Positions 27,646 through 36,519 of a stretch of DNA of 62,619 bases are shown here, one piece after another. The position numbers and the translations under genes are program-made. Below the pieces are notes generated by a model that saw only the letters and a program-made list of their open reading frames with translations, made no database searches and was not told the origin of the DNA. The DNA lies in NCBI GenBank assembly GCA_036844945.1, contig DAIUEV010000016.1:1-62619 (forward strand), read 5' to 3'. This DNA is from Palsa-461 sp036844945 (GTDB lineage: Bacteria > Actinomycetota > Acidimicrobiia > Acidimicrobiales > RAAP-2). Position 1 is the stretch's first letter; every line of letters starts with the position of its first letter.

Positions 27646-29301
27646 TCAGCCCGAGTCGAACATCGGAGGCAGCGCCTTCGGCCACTGTCCGAGGCTGAAG
27701 CGCTTCCCGCCGAAGGCGACCACATAGGTCCCCATGGCACCGTTGATCTTCGAGGTGCCGTTCGCGTTCCACCACACGAACCGGGCGTCGACGCCGGCGG
27801 TGTGGTCGCCCGCGCCGGCCGTGCCGTTCGGGCTCGAGTTCCAGCTCCACTTCCCGTACTGGTAGAGCGGCGCCCCGAGCGGCGGGATCGCGTGCAGACC
27901 ACGGGCGAGGCTCTCCGGGGTGAGATCGGGGCCGGCCGCCTGGAGGGCGTCGAAGATGTACACGAGCGAGGAGTAGGCACCGTCGGTGCCCTTCGGGATC
28001 GTGTGCCCGGTCAGCTTCTTGTACAGCTTGCCGGCCAGTGACGACGGGCCGGTCGTCTCGGTCGGTGGCGACAGCTCGCTCATGCCGAACAAGTGCCCGG
28101 AGACCTCGCTCGGGACGTCGAAGGTCTGGACCGCCTGGTCCTCGTCGGTCAGCGCGGTCCCCTCGAGGAACCACTCGGGGCTGAAGTCCTCCGTCACCGC
28201 CGCCTTGGTGAGCAGACCCGCCGAGTAGGGGTCCGAGCCGATGATGACGGTGGTCACCCCTTCGGCCTTGAACTGGACGATGGCCTGCTGCGCCGACTGG
28301 GCGAAGGTGGCGATGTCGGGGCTGTAGGTGTACTCGACGAAGTCGCTGAGGGAGAGGTGGTACTTCTTCGTGACGATCTTGGCGAAGTTCTCCGCGCAGG
28401 TCTTGTACGCCGGGACGTCGGGGAAGTAGCTCCCGAACTTGCGGGTTTCGGTGCGCAGGGTGGGGTCCCCGGCGTAGGTCGCCTTCTTGTTGGCGAGCAT
28501 CGTCGCGACGACCTCGGCCTCGTTCGAGCTGATCCGCGTGCAGTCCTGGGTCAGGGACCAGACGTAGGGGTTGAGGGACTGGAAGGTGCCCTCGTTGTAG
28601 TAGCCGTCGCCGTTGAACTCGACCAGGTGGTCTTGGGCGGCGCATTGGGAGAAGGGCTGGGACCCGCCACCCATGAGTCCGCTCTCCCCGAAGGCGTGCA
28701 CCTGGTTGACGATGGCGGCGGCGTCGGCACAGGCCTGGGCCTCGCCTTCACCCAGGGCCTCGGCGGTCGAGTCGGCGGTGGTGTTGTAGGGGTCGAAGAC
28801 GACGTGGCGCCCGTAGAGGTCGTACACCTTGTTGAAGTAGTTGATGAAGACCTGGGCCACCTGTTCGGTCACCTGGGGGAGCGCCACCCCGGCCTCCCGG
28901 GCCTCGGCTTCGGCGAGCTGGAGGTTCGGATTCGTCGGGAAGGTCCGGGTGGCGAGCGTGATCTGGGTCGCGGTCACGCCGGGGGAGGTGGCCCCGCCGT
29001 TGCTGCCCGTGAACTTGCCGATGCAGGGCACTGCGTACGCGGACGCGAACTGCGGGGTGCCCGCGCTGCACGCGGTGCCGCTCACCGTTTTCCCCGAGCC
29101 CACCTGGATCGACCCGGTGGCCGGGTACTTGTAGGGATACGGCCCCTCGTCGGCCGGGCCGTGCGTGGACAGCAAGAACCCGTCGGAGGCAGTCGCGCCG
29201 GCACCGCCGGCCCCGAGGGTCAGGGCGGCGAGTGCGACGCAGAGGGCCAGCGGCCCACCCGAGTGCCGATGCCGTCGAACCCCCACGACGCGCGTGTCCA
29301 T
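27646..29301 (-). CDS. ABC-type substrate-binding-like lipid- or amino-acid-binding protein, orphan
   Basis: The 551-residue secreted protein has an N-terminal signal peptide (PLALCVALAALTLGAGGAGA) but no lipobox. The body has the type I periplasmic-binding fold typical of branched-chain amino acid (LivK-like) receptors: an early TATQITLATRTFPTNPNL stretch, FINYFNKVYDLYGRHV, and TTVIIGSDPYSAG in the middle. No permease or ATPase genes are adjacent, so it is an orphan receptor or has a non-transport role. A GGGGGGAAG ribosome site precedes ATG 29301. The ligand is not predictable. Confidence 0.7.
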   Translation of the reverse strand: MDTRVVGVRRHRHSGGPLALCVALAALTLGAGGAGATASDGFLLSTHGPADEGPYPYKYPATGSIQVGSGKTVSGTACSAGTPQFASAYAVPCIGKFTGSNGGATSPGVTATQITLATRTFPTNPNLQLAEAEAREAGVALPQVTEQVAQVFINYFNKVYDLYGRHVVFDPYNTTADSTAEALGEGEAQACADAAAIVNQVHAFGESGLMGGGSQPFSQCAAQDHLVEFNGDGYYNEGTFQSLNPYVWSLTQDCTRISSNEAEVVATMLANKKATYAGDPTLRTETRKFGSYFPDVPAYKTCAENFAKIVTKKYHLSLSDFVEYTYSPDIATFAQSAQQAIVQFKAEGVTTVIIGSDPYSAGLLTKAAVTEDFSPEWFLEGTALTDEDQAVQTFDVPSEVSGHLFGMSELSPPTETTGPSSLAGKLYKKLTGHTIPKGTDGAYSSLVYIFDALQAAGPDLTPESLARGLHAIPPLGAPLYQYGKWSWNSSPNGTAGAGDHTAGVDARFVWWNANGTSKINGAMGTYVVAFGGKRFSLGQWPKALPPMFDSG

Positions 29302-29425
29302 GGCTTCCCCCCGACTGACCGACCGGCGCGGACCTGCCGGTCGACCCCCGCCGTCCGGCGGGTGGGAACGTTACCGCTGCGGTTTTGGCGGCGCCTCGGT
29401 CGTGCGGTCGCCGGGTCGACGGTGC

Positions 29426-30244
29426 TCAGTCAGTGGCCCGGATGTGGTCCCAGATCATGTCGGCCCGGTCCCCGCTGTCGAGGACCACCGAGGCCGGGTG
29501 GTTCTTTTCGATGTGGCCGATGAGCCCGTTGTAGACGGAGTAGCCCACGAGCTCCTGGAGGCGCCGCGGGAACCGAGCCACCAGTTCCCGGGGGAGACCC
29601 AGCTGCTGGTTCTCCTGTTGGCGCAGGAAGCCGGCGCAGTAGTTCATCGCGATCCCGACGCGCCGCTCGCCGGTCCGGTTGGCGCCACCGCCGTGCCACA
29701 GGCTCCCGACGAACACGAGGACGCTGCCCTTGGGCATCTCCGCGGCCACCGTCTCCACCGGCTGACCCGGATCCGGAGGGCGGTCGAAGAGGTGCGATCC
29801 GGGGACCACCCGGGTGGCGCCGTTCTCCTCGGTGAAGTCGGTGAGGGCCCACATGGTGTTGCAGATGATCTGGGGGTGGGGCCGCGGGAGCGGGATCATC
29901 TGGTCGTCGGAGTGCAACGGCTGGGCTCGTTCGCCGGGGCCGATGGCGATCGAGGAGAGCGACGACACGAGCAGGCCGGGATCGAGGACCCGTTCGACCA
30001 CCTCGAGGACCCCCGGGTAGACGGGGACCTGTTCGTAGAGCGCACCGTGGGCGAGGAGGTTGTAGATCCGGGTGGTGCGGAGCCCCTCGAAGAGGTTGTC
30101 GGCCGGCACGATCCCGAGCTTCTCCTCGAGGCGGCCGAGGTCGGCCGCGAGGGCGTCGACCAGTCCGGGATCGAGGACCCCCTCGAGCACCGTGTAGCCG
30201 TGGGTCGTGACCTCGGCCACAGCGTCGTCGAGAGTCATCACCAT
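29426..30244 (-). CDS. Phytanoyl-CoA dioxygenase (PhyH) family protein
   Basis: The 272-residue protein is an Fe(II)/2-oxoglutarate-type dioxygenase. QPLHSDDQMI supplies the His-x-Asp ligands and GSLWHGGGANRTGERR the distal His plus the 2-oxoglutarate-binding Arg. It also has RVVPGSHLFDRP and MPKGSVLVFVG, both typical of PhyH. The family hydroxylates or otherwise oxidises small molecules. The start at ATG 30244 is supported by TAGGAT at 30253-30258, 8 nt upstream; ATG 30238 is an alternative. The gene is divergent from the DUF7064/7065-like gene and may share its promoter region. Confidence 0.88.
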   Translation of the reverse strand: MVMTLDDAVAEVTTHGYTVLEGVLDPGLVDALAADLGRLEEKLGIVPADNLFEGLRTTRIYNLLAHGALYEQVPVYPGVLEVVERVLDPGLLVSSLSSIAIGPGERAQPLHSDDQMIPLPRPHPQIICNTMWALTDFTEENGATRVVPGSHLFDRPPDPGQPVETVAAEMPKGSVLVFVGSLWHGGGANRTGERRVGIAMNYCAGFLRQQENQQLGLPRELVARFPRRLQELVGYSVYNGLIGHIEKNHPASVVLDSGDRADMIWDHIRATD

Positions 30245-30327
30245 GCCGGGCGATCCTAGGTGCACGCGTCCGGGCCCGACCCGCTGCGGCCCGGCGGCCG
30301 ACGCGGACCACGGTTTATGCTCCCGCG

Positions 30328-31350
30328 GTGGCTGACCCAGAGACCAGGTTGCGGCGTCCGACCGCAATGGACGAGCTCTTCGTGCACCAGCTGCCAGACC
30401 TCCTGCCCAACGTGGCCCTCCGGAGCCCGTTCTGGCGCGAGAGTTATTTCTTCGACATCCACGAGCCGTCGGCGTCGGGCGATGTCGTGTTCCTCACGAT
30501 GGCGCACCACCCCGCCCACGAGCGGATGGATTCGCTCCAGATGGGAAAGGTGAATGGGGTCCCGGTGATGGGCTTCCTCGCCCGGCAGTACGACGGCGAT
30601 CCGCACACCACCGACGTGGGTGGCGCCCGGGTCGAGGTGGTCCGCCCGTTCGAGGAGCTGCGGCTCGTCACCGACCCCGACAAGGCCGCGATCGGGATCG
30701 ACCTCACCTTCTTGGCGCGGACCGAGCCGTACTGCCTGCGCCGGGGGATGATGCGGGCGGGCGACGACGTGGTGTGGGACCAGAGCCACATGTTCCAGTC
30801 GGGCACCTACCACGGGACCTACTCGGTCGGTGGCACGACCCGTGAGGTGGACGGTTGGGTCGGCCAGCGCGACCACTCCTGGGGGATCCGCGACCACGGT
30901 CGCTGTCCGCTGTGGCTGTGGTTCCAGATCCAGTTCGAGGACGGGTTCCTCGGGATCTGGCACTGGGAGCTGCCCAACGGGGCGACCGTCTTCAGCGACG
31001 GCTGCTTCGCCGGCACCGACCGCAGCGACCCGGTGCCGATCGTCGGGTTCCACCACGAGATGGGATGGGTCGGCGCAGACGGCGCTCCGGCCGCGTACGG
31101 CGAGCACGGCGAGGGGGTGGCCGGGCTGTCGGGCACCTGCACCTTCACGCTGGCGGGGGGCAGGCGGATCACCGTCGAAGCCGAGGGAACGTTCGACCGC
31201 CCCTACGAGCCGTTTCACCGCGGTGGGCTCAACCAGATGCGGGTGCGGGCCGACGACGGGCGGACCGGCACCGCCATCTACGAGGTGACCGGGGCCCGCC
31301 ACCACCACTTCTTCCCCGACGCGGTGGTGGACGGGGTCCTCCCGTGGTGA
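30328..31350 (+). CDS. DUF7064/7065-like protein (hydroxyneurosporene-synthase-like fold)
   Basis: The 340-residue protein is rich in aromatic and beta-type sequence. RDHSWGIRDHG with a following WLWFQIQFEDGF resembles actinobacterial DUF7064/DUF7065 proteins, which look like two-lobed lipocalin-type barrels related to CrtC/AttH. Biochemical function is not established for these. Such genes often sit beside aminoglycoside-kinase-like and P450 genes in actinobacteria that handle terpenoids or steroids, and that is the case here. GTG 30328 is the chosen start; ATG 30367 is possible. The next gene starts 20 bp downstream, so the pair is likely an operon. Confidence 0.6.
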   Translation: MADPETRLRRPTAMDELFVHQLPDLLPNVALRSPFWRESYFFDIHEPSASGDVVFLTMAHHPAHERMDSLQMGKVNGVPVMGFLARQYDGDPHTTDVGGARVEVVRPFEELRLVTDPDKAAIGIDLTFLARTEPYCLRRGMMRAGDDVVWDQSHMFQSGTYHGTYSVGGTTREVDGWVGQRDHSWGIRDHGRCPLWLWFQIQFEDGFLGIWHWELPNGATVFSDGCFAGTDRSDPVPIVGFHHEMGWVGADGAPAAYGEHGEGVAGLSGTCTFTLAGGRRITVEAEGTFDRPYEPFHRGGLNQMRVRADDGRTGTAIYEVTGARHHHFFPDAVVDGVLPW

Positions 31351-31369
31351 GCGGCGACCGACGCGCGGG

Positions 31370-32455
31370 GTGTTGAGCGTGCCGGAGGTCGTCGGCGGCC
31401 CCGACCGGGTCACCACGACCTGGCTCACCGAGGTGTTGCGAACCGACGGGGCGATCGGTCCCGATACCGAGGTCGTCGGGGCGTCGGCGGCGGCCATCGG
31501 GACCGGGCAGGTGGGGGACAACTTCCGGTTCGCGCTCGACTACGACGGGCCGACCGGACCGGCGAGCGTCGTCTGCAAGTTCGGCTCGTCTGATCCGGCG
31601 AGCGCCGCCGCCGGGGTCTCGATGGGCCTCTATGAGACCGAGGTCGCCTTCTACCGCGAGCTTGCCCCCACCCTCGACGTGTCCCGGCCCTACTGCTACT
31701 TCGCGGCGGTCACCCCCGGCACGGCCGACGCGGTCGTCGTGCTCGAGGACCTCGCCCCGGCGACCCAGGGCGACCAGATCGCCGGGTGCGACCCCGCGCA
31801 GGCCGCCCTCGCCGTCGAGGAGGCCGCGAAGCTCCACGGGCCGCGCTGGGGCGACCCGACCCTCGCCGAGCTCGGGTGGCTGCGGCGCGAGACCGGAGGC
31901 GGTCTCGGGGCGATGCTCCCGTTCATCTGGGACTCCTTCGTCGAGCGTTACCGATCGACGCTGGACCCCATCACGCTCGAGACCGGCCTCGTGGCCGGCG
32001 AGCTGGCCTCCATCGCCGACAGCCGCGCGGGCCGGCCGAAGGTCCCCGCCCACTCGGACTTCCGCATCGACAACATGCTGTTCGGGACGGCCGAGGGCGG
32101 ACATCCGCTGGCGGTGGTCGACTGGCAGACGGTCCAGCTGGGTGTCGCGACCCGCGACGTCGCCTATTTCTTCGGGAACGCCTTCGAGCCCGAGGTGCGC
32201 CGGGCTTGCGAGCAGGACCTGGTCGCCAGTTACCACCGCTCCCTCGTCGAGGACTACGGGGTGAGCGACTACCCCTTCGACGAGTGTTGGGCCGACTACG
32301 TGAGCTTCAGCTACTCGAGCCTGGTGATGGCGGTCTTCGCCTCGATGGTGGTGGGGCGGACCGACCGGGGCGACGCCATGTTCATGGCGATGGCCAACCG
32401 CTCGGCCCAGATGGGCGCCGACCTCGACGCCCCCTCGGTGATCCGCTCGGCCTGA
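31370..32455 (+). CDS. Aminoglycoside/ecdysteroid-kinase-like phosphotransferase
   Basis: The 361-residue protein has a kinase-like fold: GTGQVGDNFRFAL as nucleotide loop, a lysine in VVCKFG, Brenner-type VPAHSDFRIDNMLF with the catalytic Asp and Asn, and AVVDWQTVQLG with the metal-binding Asp. It resembles the EcKinase/DUF1679 group, which phosphorylates hydroxylated small molecules such as steroids. It lies directly after the DUF7064/7065-like gene and is convergent with the P450 gene with only a 6-bp gap, which suggests a common substrate class. GTG 31370 is the start. Confidence 0.78.
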   Translation: MLSVPEVVGGPDRVTTTWLTEVLRTDGAIGPDTEVVGASAAAIGTGQVGDNFRFALDYDGPTGPASVVCKFGSSDPASAAAGVSMGLYETEVAFYRELAPTLDVSRPYCYFAAVTPGTADAVVVLEDLAPATQGDQIAGCDPAQAALAVEEAAKLHGPRWGDPTLAELGWLRRETGGGLGAMLPFIWDSFVERYRSTLDPITLETGLVAGELASIADSRAGRPKVPAHSDFRIDNMLFGTAEGGHPLAVVDWQTVQLGVATRDVAYFFGNAFEPEVRRACEQDLVASYHRSLVEDYGVSDYPFDECWADYVSFSYSSLVMAVFASMVVGRTDRGDAMFMAMANRSAQMGADLDAPSVIRSA

Positions 32456-32461
32456 TCCGAC

Positions 32462-33739
32462 TCAGCGTCCGACCGGGGCGGTCGGGGTGAACTTGACCTT
32501 CAGGTGCTTCACGCCGCTCACGAGTGGGGGTCCCGCCGCCGCGACCAGGTACTCCGGCTCTCCGACCGGGTGGATGTCGGGCAACCGCGCGAACAGCTGG
32601 CGGAAGGCGATGCCGAGCTCGCGTCGGGCCAGATGGGCGCCGAGACAGAAGTGAGGACCGGGCCCGCCGAAGCCGACGTGCGGGTTGGGGTCACGTCGCA
32701 CGTCGAAGCGCTCGGGCTCCGAGAAGACCCTCGGGTCCCGGTTGGCCGCACCGTAGAAGAGGATGAACTTCGTGCCCTCGTCGAAGTGCTCACCCGAGAT
32801 CTCGACCGGCTGGGTGGCGGTCCTGCGCATGAACACGACCGGCGACGCGTAGCGCACGATCTCGTCGACCGCCGTGGCGGTGACGCCGTCGGGGTCCTCC
32901 TGCCAGATCCGGCGCTGATCCGGGTTGTCGCCGAGGATCGACATCCCCATCGAGGTGGCGGTCCTCGTGGTGTCGTTCCCCGCCACCGCGAGGAGGATGA
33001 AGAACGGGCCCAGCTCCTCGGGCGCCAGCCGCTGGCCGTCCACCTCGGCGTGCACCAGCGCCGAGGTGAGGTCGTCGGTGGGGTTCTTCCGCCGGTCGTC
33101 GGCGAGCTCGTTCATCAGCCCGACGAGGGTGGCCCCCGCGCCGAGCAGGGTCTCGAACGGATCGCGGTCTCCGAAGAACTCGGAGTCACCGGCGCCGAGG
33201 ATGATGTTCGACGCGTCGAGGACGGTCTTGAACTCCGAGCGCGGGATTCCCATCAGGTCGCAGATCACGAGGAGCGGGAACGGCGCCGACAGTGCCTGGA
33301 CAAGGTCGACCTCGCCCTTCTCGCATATGTCGTCGATCAGCTCCGAGCAGATCTGCTCGACCGAGTCGACGAGCGTGGCCAGCCGGCGAGGGGTGAAGGC
33401 GCTCCCCACCACGACGCGCTGGCGGGCGTGCTTGGGGTCGTCCATGGCGATGAACGAGCCGAAGTACTCGAGCGCCTCCTGGGGAAGGTCCTGGATGGCG
33501 GTCGAGCCCTGTCCGGAGCAGAAGATCTGGGGCTTCCGACTGATCTCGGTGAGTTCGGCGTGCCGGATCACCGAATAGAACGGCGTCGATTCGCCGAGGA
33601 AGTTGTACTCGATCGAGCAGGGGACGAACGCGCCCTGCTCGCGGAGCACCGCGAAGTCGCCCATGCGCTCGTTGAGGGGCCGGCGCCAGAACTCAGGATC
33701 GCTAATTGCGAGTCCGCTGCCAGAGACGAAGGTGGTCAT
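32462..33739 (-). CDS. Cytochrome P450
   Basis: The 425-residue protein is a soluble bacterial P450. It has the I-helix oxygen motif AGNDTTR, the ExxR-type region, and the haem-binding loop FGGPGPHFCLGAHLARRE with the proximal cysteine. Layout and length fit the CYP125/CYP142-like class known for oxidising steroid or terpene side chains, but the substrate is uncertain. No ferredoxin or reductase is adjacent. A GAGGCTCGC-type sequence precedes ATG 33739. It is convergent with the kinase-like gene. Confidence 0.93.
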   Translation of the reverse strand: MTTFVSGSGLAISDPEFWRRPLNERMGDFAVLREQGAFVPCSIEYNFLGESTPFYSVIRHAELTEISRKPQIFCSGQGSTAIQDLPQEALEYFGSFIAMDDPKHARQRVVVGSAFTPRRLATLVDSVEQICSELIDDICEKGEVDLVQALSAPFPLLVICDLMGIPRSEFKTVLDASNIILGAGDSEFFGDRDPFETLLGAGATLVGLMNELADDRRKNPTDDLTSALVHAEVDGQRLAPEELGPFFILLAVAGNDTTRTATSMGMSILGDNPDQRRIWQEDPDGVTATAVDEIVRYASPVVFMRRTATQPVEISGEHFDEGTKFILFYGAANRDPRVFSEPERFDVRRDPNPHVGFGGPGPHFCLGAHLARRELGIAFRQLFARLPDIHPVGEPEYLVAAAGPPLVSGVKHLKVKFTPTAPVGR

Positions 33740-33856
33740 TGCGAGCCTCCTCGGCGGGCCGAAGCGTCCGGGCCGACCCGGGCAGGGTAGCCCGGGCCCC
33801 GTCGGGCCGTCACAACCCGTCCCCGCGCCGCCCCCGTGCGCCCCGGTCCCCGACGC

Positions 33857-33890
33857 GCACCGGCCCGGGCCGGGTGGCCCGGGCCGGTGC
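33857..33890. terminator. Perfect 15-bp GC hairpin after the small secreted protein gene
   Basis: GCACCGGCCCGGGCC (33857-33871) pairs perfectly with GGCCCGGGCCGGTGC (33876-33890) around a 4-nt loop. It lies 20 bp downstream of the minus-strand gene ending at 33911. There is no T-tract, as is common for terminators in GC-rich actinobacteria. A symmetric hairpin like this could act in both directions. Confidence 0.55.
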
Positions 33891-33910
33891 CCTGGGGGAG
33901 GGAGCCGGGA

Positions 33911-34222
33911 TCAGCTGCCGGTCGAGCCCGAGCTTCCGCTCGACGTCGAGCCGGAGCTCATCCCCGGGCAGTGTCCGCCGGGCATGGTTCCCGACGCGCC
34001 CGCGGGCGGCGTCGCGGTGTTCGCTGAGCCGGTGTTGGCCGAGGATCCGGTGCTCCCCGACGAGCTCGAGCTGGACGAGGTGCCCGAGCTCGTCGAAGAG
34101 CTCGCGGCGGGGGTCTGGGTGCTCGACCCGCTGGTGGCCGCGAAGGCGACCGAGGTGCCGACTCCGACGAGCGTGCCGGTGAGGACGATCCCGGCGAGCA
34201 GCTGTTTGGTTCGCAGTTTCAT
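33911..34222 (-). CDS. Small secreted Ser/Thr/Gly-rich protein
   Basis: The 103-residue protein has a clear Sec signal peptide (LLAGIVLTGTLVGVGTSVAFA, with cleavage after AFA). The mature roughly 75 residues are almost entirely Ser, Gly, Thr, Ala and Pro, with one GGHCPGM segment containing the only cysteine. It looks disordered and could be O-glycosylated. No domain is recognised. It stands alone behind a 250-bp upstream region and ahead of a strong hairpin, so it has its own transcript. Function is unknown. Confidence 0.65.
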   Translation of the reverse strand: MKLRTKQLLAGIVLTGTLVGVGTSVAFAATSGSSTQTPAASSSTSSGTSSSSSSSGSTGSSANTGSANTATPPAGASGTMPGGHCPGMSSGSTSSGSSGSTGS

Positions 34223-34473
34223 TCTTGGACTCCGTTCGTGTCTTGGTCCGTGGGGGACCCCGTGATCGTGCGCCCGGCGGCCGCGGGCGCCCTGTGAAAT
34301 GGGTCAACCCGGAATAAGAAGAACGTGGCGATCCCGTGAACACTCGTCACCGGTCGCGGTGGCGCCACTCAGCCACCTCTCGGCCCACCCACAGGAACCA
34401 AGGCCACCACGGCCCCGCGCGATCGGGATCTCGAACCGTGGTGGTCACGAGACGGCGACCGCGTACACGTCGA

Positions 34474-34923
34474 TCACTGTGTCGACGGCCGCAACGCCTT
34501 TCGTAACACGAACTTGAGCCCCGACCAGGTGGCGTCGACTGCGCAGACCTTCACGTCGACCCAGCCCGTCGGAAGCACGACCTCGCGGATCACCTCGTCG
34601 CTCATGTCCGACGGCACGCCTGACGAGCGCTTCGGCCAGGCGATCCACAGCACACCCTGTGGGCCCAGCGCGCCGATCAGCCGGTCGATGTTCCGCTCGA
34701 GATGGGCGCGCTCGGCCACGAATCCGATGAGCATGTCGGTCTTCCGGCCGGAACGGAGCCCGCGGTGGATGGTCACGTCGGGAAGGTCTTCGAGCAGCGC
34801 GGTGGCGTCGTCCGGACCGTGCAGGAGCGTGACCGACATGCCGGGACCGATACCCAGCTTGCGGGCGAGCGCAGCCTTCTGCTCCGAGGCTCCCGGCACG
34901 GACACGAGGGCGGAGTTTCCCAT
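34474..34923 (-). CDS. DUF3052 family protein
   Basis: The 149-residue protein fits DUF3052: an N-terminal SVTLLHGPDD segment, ERNIDRLIGALGPQGVLWIAWPKRSSG, then SDEVIREVVLPTGWVDVKV and KFVLRK at the end. These proteins are widespread in actinobacteria and have no established function. A GGAGG site precedes ATG 34923. It is the second of a set of minus-strand single genes and has no evident partner. Confidence 0.75.
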   Translation of the reverse strand: MGNSALVSVPGASEQKAALARKLGIGPGMSVTLLHGPDDATALLEDLPDVTIHRGLRSGRKTDMLIGFVAERAHLERNIDRLIGALGPQGVLWIAWPKRSSGVPSDMSDEVIREVVLPTGWVDVKVCAVDATWSGLKFVLRKALRPSTQ

Positions 34924-35006
34924 GGCGGTCCTCCGAGCTCAACCGTGACCGACGGGCGGTGCGCGTCGCCAGTGGCGGGGGGCATGCCCGGTCGTGTCCG
35001 GCGTGG

Positions 35007-35504
35007 TCAGGCGAAGGACCACCTCGTGGGCGAGCCGGTGAAGTCGGCGGACGCGAGTGCGAAGACCCGCTCGATGGTCAGGGCGAAGCAGCTGTTGTGT
35101 GCGGGGTCGAACATCTCCATCCCGTAGTCGGTGCCGTACTTCGCGTTCTCGGCGTCGAGCATCCCAACGAGCGCGTCGACCGAGGTGATCAGCTCGACCG
35201 TCCCCTCGGCGACCACCGGCTCGGCCGGGTCATCGGTGGCCAGGCTGCAGAAGGGGGAGGCGCGCAGGTTCCTGGCCTTGCGGGACCCGTTGGAGCTCGA
35301 GAACCACAGGCGTTCGTCGTGCAGCACCGCCCACACCGGCATCACGTGCGGCCGGCCCTGCGGGGTCACACTGGCCAGCCAGTAGTCGTGCGAGCGGGCG
35401 AGGCGCTCTTCTGCCCACCCCCAGTCGAGCAGGCCGGTTCCCTCGGTCGGTCCGAGCGTCCCGTACCCGGGCATGTGCGGGCGCGACGCCTGTGTCGGTT
35501 CCAT
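35007..35504 (-). CDS. Pyridoxamine 5'-phosphate oxidase-like flavin/F420-binding protein
   Basis: The 165-residue protein has a split-barrel pattern: YWLASVTPQGRPHVMPVWAV, LWFSSSNGSRKARNLRASP and PVVAEGTVELI. This is the PNPOx-like fold of actinobacteria, whose members bind FMN or F420 and reduce small molecules. The genome has F420-type LLM oxidoreductases further along, so F420 use is plausible. GGAGGGATCC precedes ATG 35504. The specific reaction is not identifiable. Confidence 0.8.
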   Translation of the reverse strand: MEPTQASRPHMPGYGTLGPTEGTGLLDWGWAEERLARSHDYWLASVTPQGRPHVMPVWAVLHDERLWFSSSNGSRKARNLRASPFCSLATDDPAEPVVAEGTVELITSVDALVGMLDAENAKYGTDYGMEMFDPAHNSCFALTIERVFALASADFTGSPTRWSFA

Positions 35505-35621
35505 GGATCCCTCCGTCCGTTGGCCTCGGTCGGAATGTAGCGAGGGGGTGTCGCTCGGGCGCCGGGCTGCAGCATGCCTCGATCGCCAGCCGGCCCGGGC
35601 TTTGGGTCCGCCGCCCGCGGG

Positions 35622-36368
35622 TCAGGGCGCGGGCGTGGTCGGAGCGCGGAGGTGGGTGTCGAAGAACGCCACGATCCGCTGGCGGGCGTCCGCCGCCTCC
35701 TCCGCCCGGAACCCGGACTTCATGAGCAGCTTGCCGAAGACGACGATGTATATCGGCACCTTGTCGTGCTGGCCGGCGTGGTCGTTGAGGAAGGAGTGCC
35801 CCGCCTCGGGGTACTCCTTCACATCGTGGGGCACGCCCGCCTTCTCGAGCGCCGCCTCGAGCTTGGCCGCCGCTCCCCGCAGGCTGCCGTCGCGGCCGCC
35901 GTAGGAGCCTATGACGGGGCAGGCGCCGCGCAGGAAGTCGGGGTCGTAGGCGTACTTCGGCGCCGACCCGTAGTTCACGCTCGAGGCCGAGAACCCGTGT
36001 CCGGGGGCGAGCAGAAGCGCGAACCCGCCGCCCATGCAGAACCCGATCACCCCGACCGTCCCGGTGCAGCCGTCCTGGGCAGCCAGCCAGCTCCGCACCG
36101 CGTCGATCTCCTCGAACGACCGGCCCCGGCGGGCCCGGATGTCCGAGAACACCGATCGGATGCAAGTGATCGTACGGCCCCAGTAGAAGAGGTCGGGCGC
36201 CGCCGCCACGAACCCCGACTCGGCCAGCCAGTCGGCCTGGGCGCGGTGATCGCTCGTCATGCCGAGGGCGTCGTGGATGACCACGACCCCCGGGGCCCGT
36301 TCGCCTGAGGGGTGGGCGATGTAGGTCGGCATCTCCCCGTGGGGGGTGCTGACGGTGATTGAGGGCAT
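35622..36368 (-). CDS. Dienelactone hydrolase family protein
   Basis: The 248-residue alpha/beta hydrolase has the DLH nucleophile elbow VIGFCMGGGFALLL with a cysteine in place of serine, an acid in GSYGGRDGSL, and histidine in EAGHSFLNDH. The family hydrolyses enol-lactones in chlorocatechol-type ring cleavage, but many relatives have other substrates. No ring-cleavage genes are nearby. AAGGCGAG precedes ATG 36368. It acts in the cytoplasm. Confidence 0.88.
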   Translation of the reverse strand: MPSITVSTPHGEMPTYIAHPSGERAPGVVVIHDALGMTSDHRAQADWLAESGFVAAAPDLFYWGRTITCIRSVFSDIRARRGRSFEEIDAVRSWLAAQDGCTGTVGVIGFCMGGGFALLLAPGHGFSASSVNYGSAPKYAYDPDFLRGACPVIGSYGGRDGSLRGAAAKLEAALEKAGVPHDVKEYPEAGHSFLNDHAGQHDKVPIYIVVFGKLLMKSGFRAEEAADARQRIVAFFDTHLRAPTTPAP

Positions 36369-36519
36369 GGGGTCTCGCCTTTCCGGTCGCGTCGTGGCGA
36401 GCCGTCAGTATGGTCCGAGAGGCTTCCCGTAGACCGGGCGACCTACCGCTGCGCCGCCCCGCTCGCCGACCTCTCGAGGATGCGGTCCAACGGGGCGGAG
36501 GGTGAGGCCCGCCCCGGCG

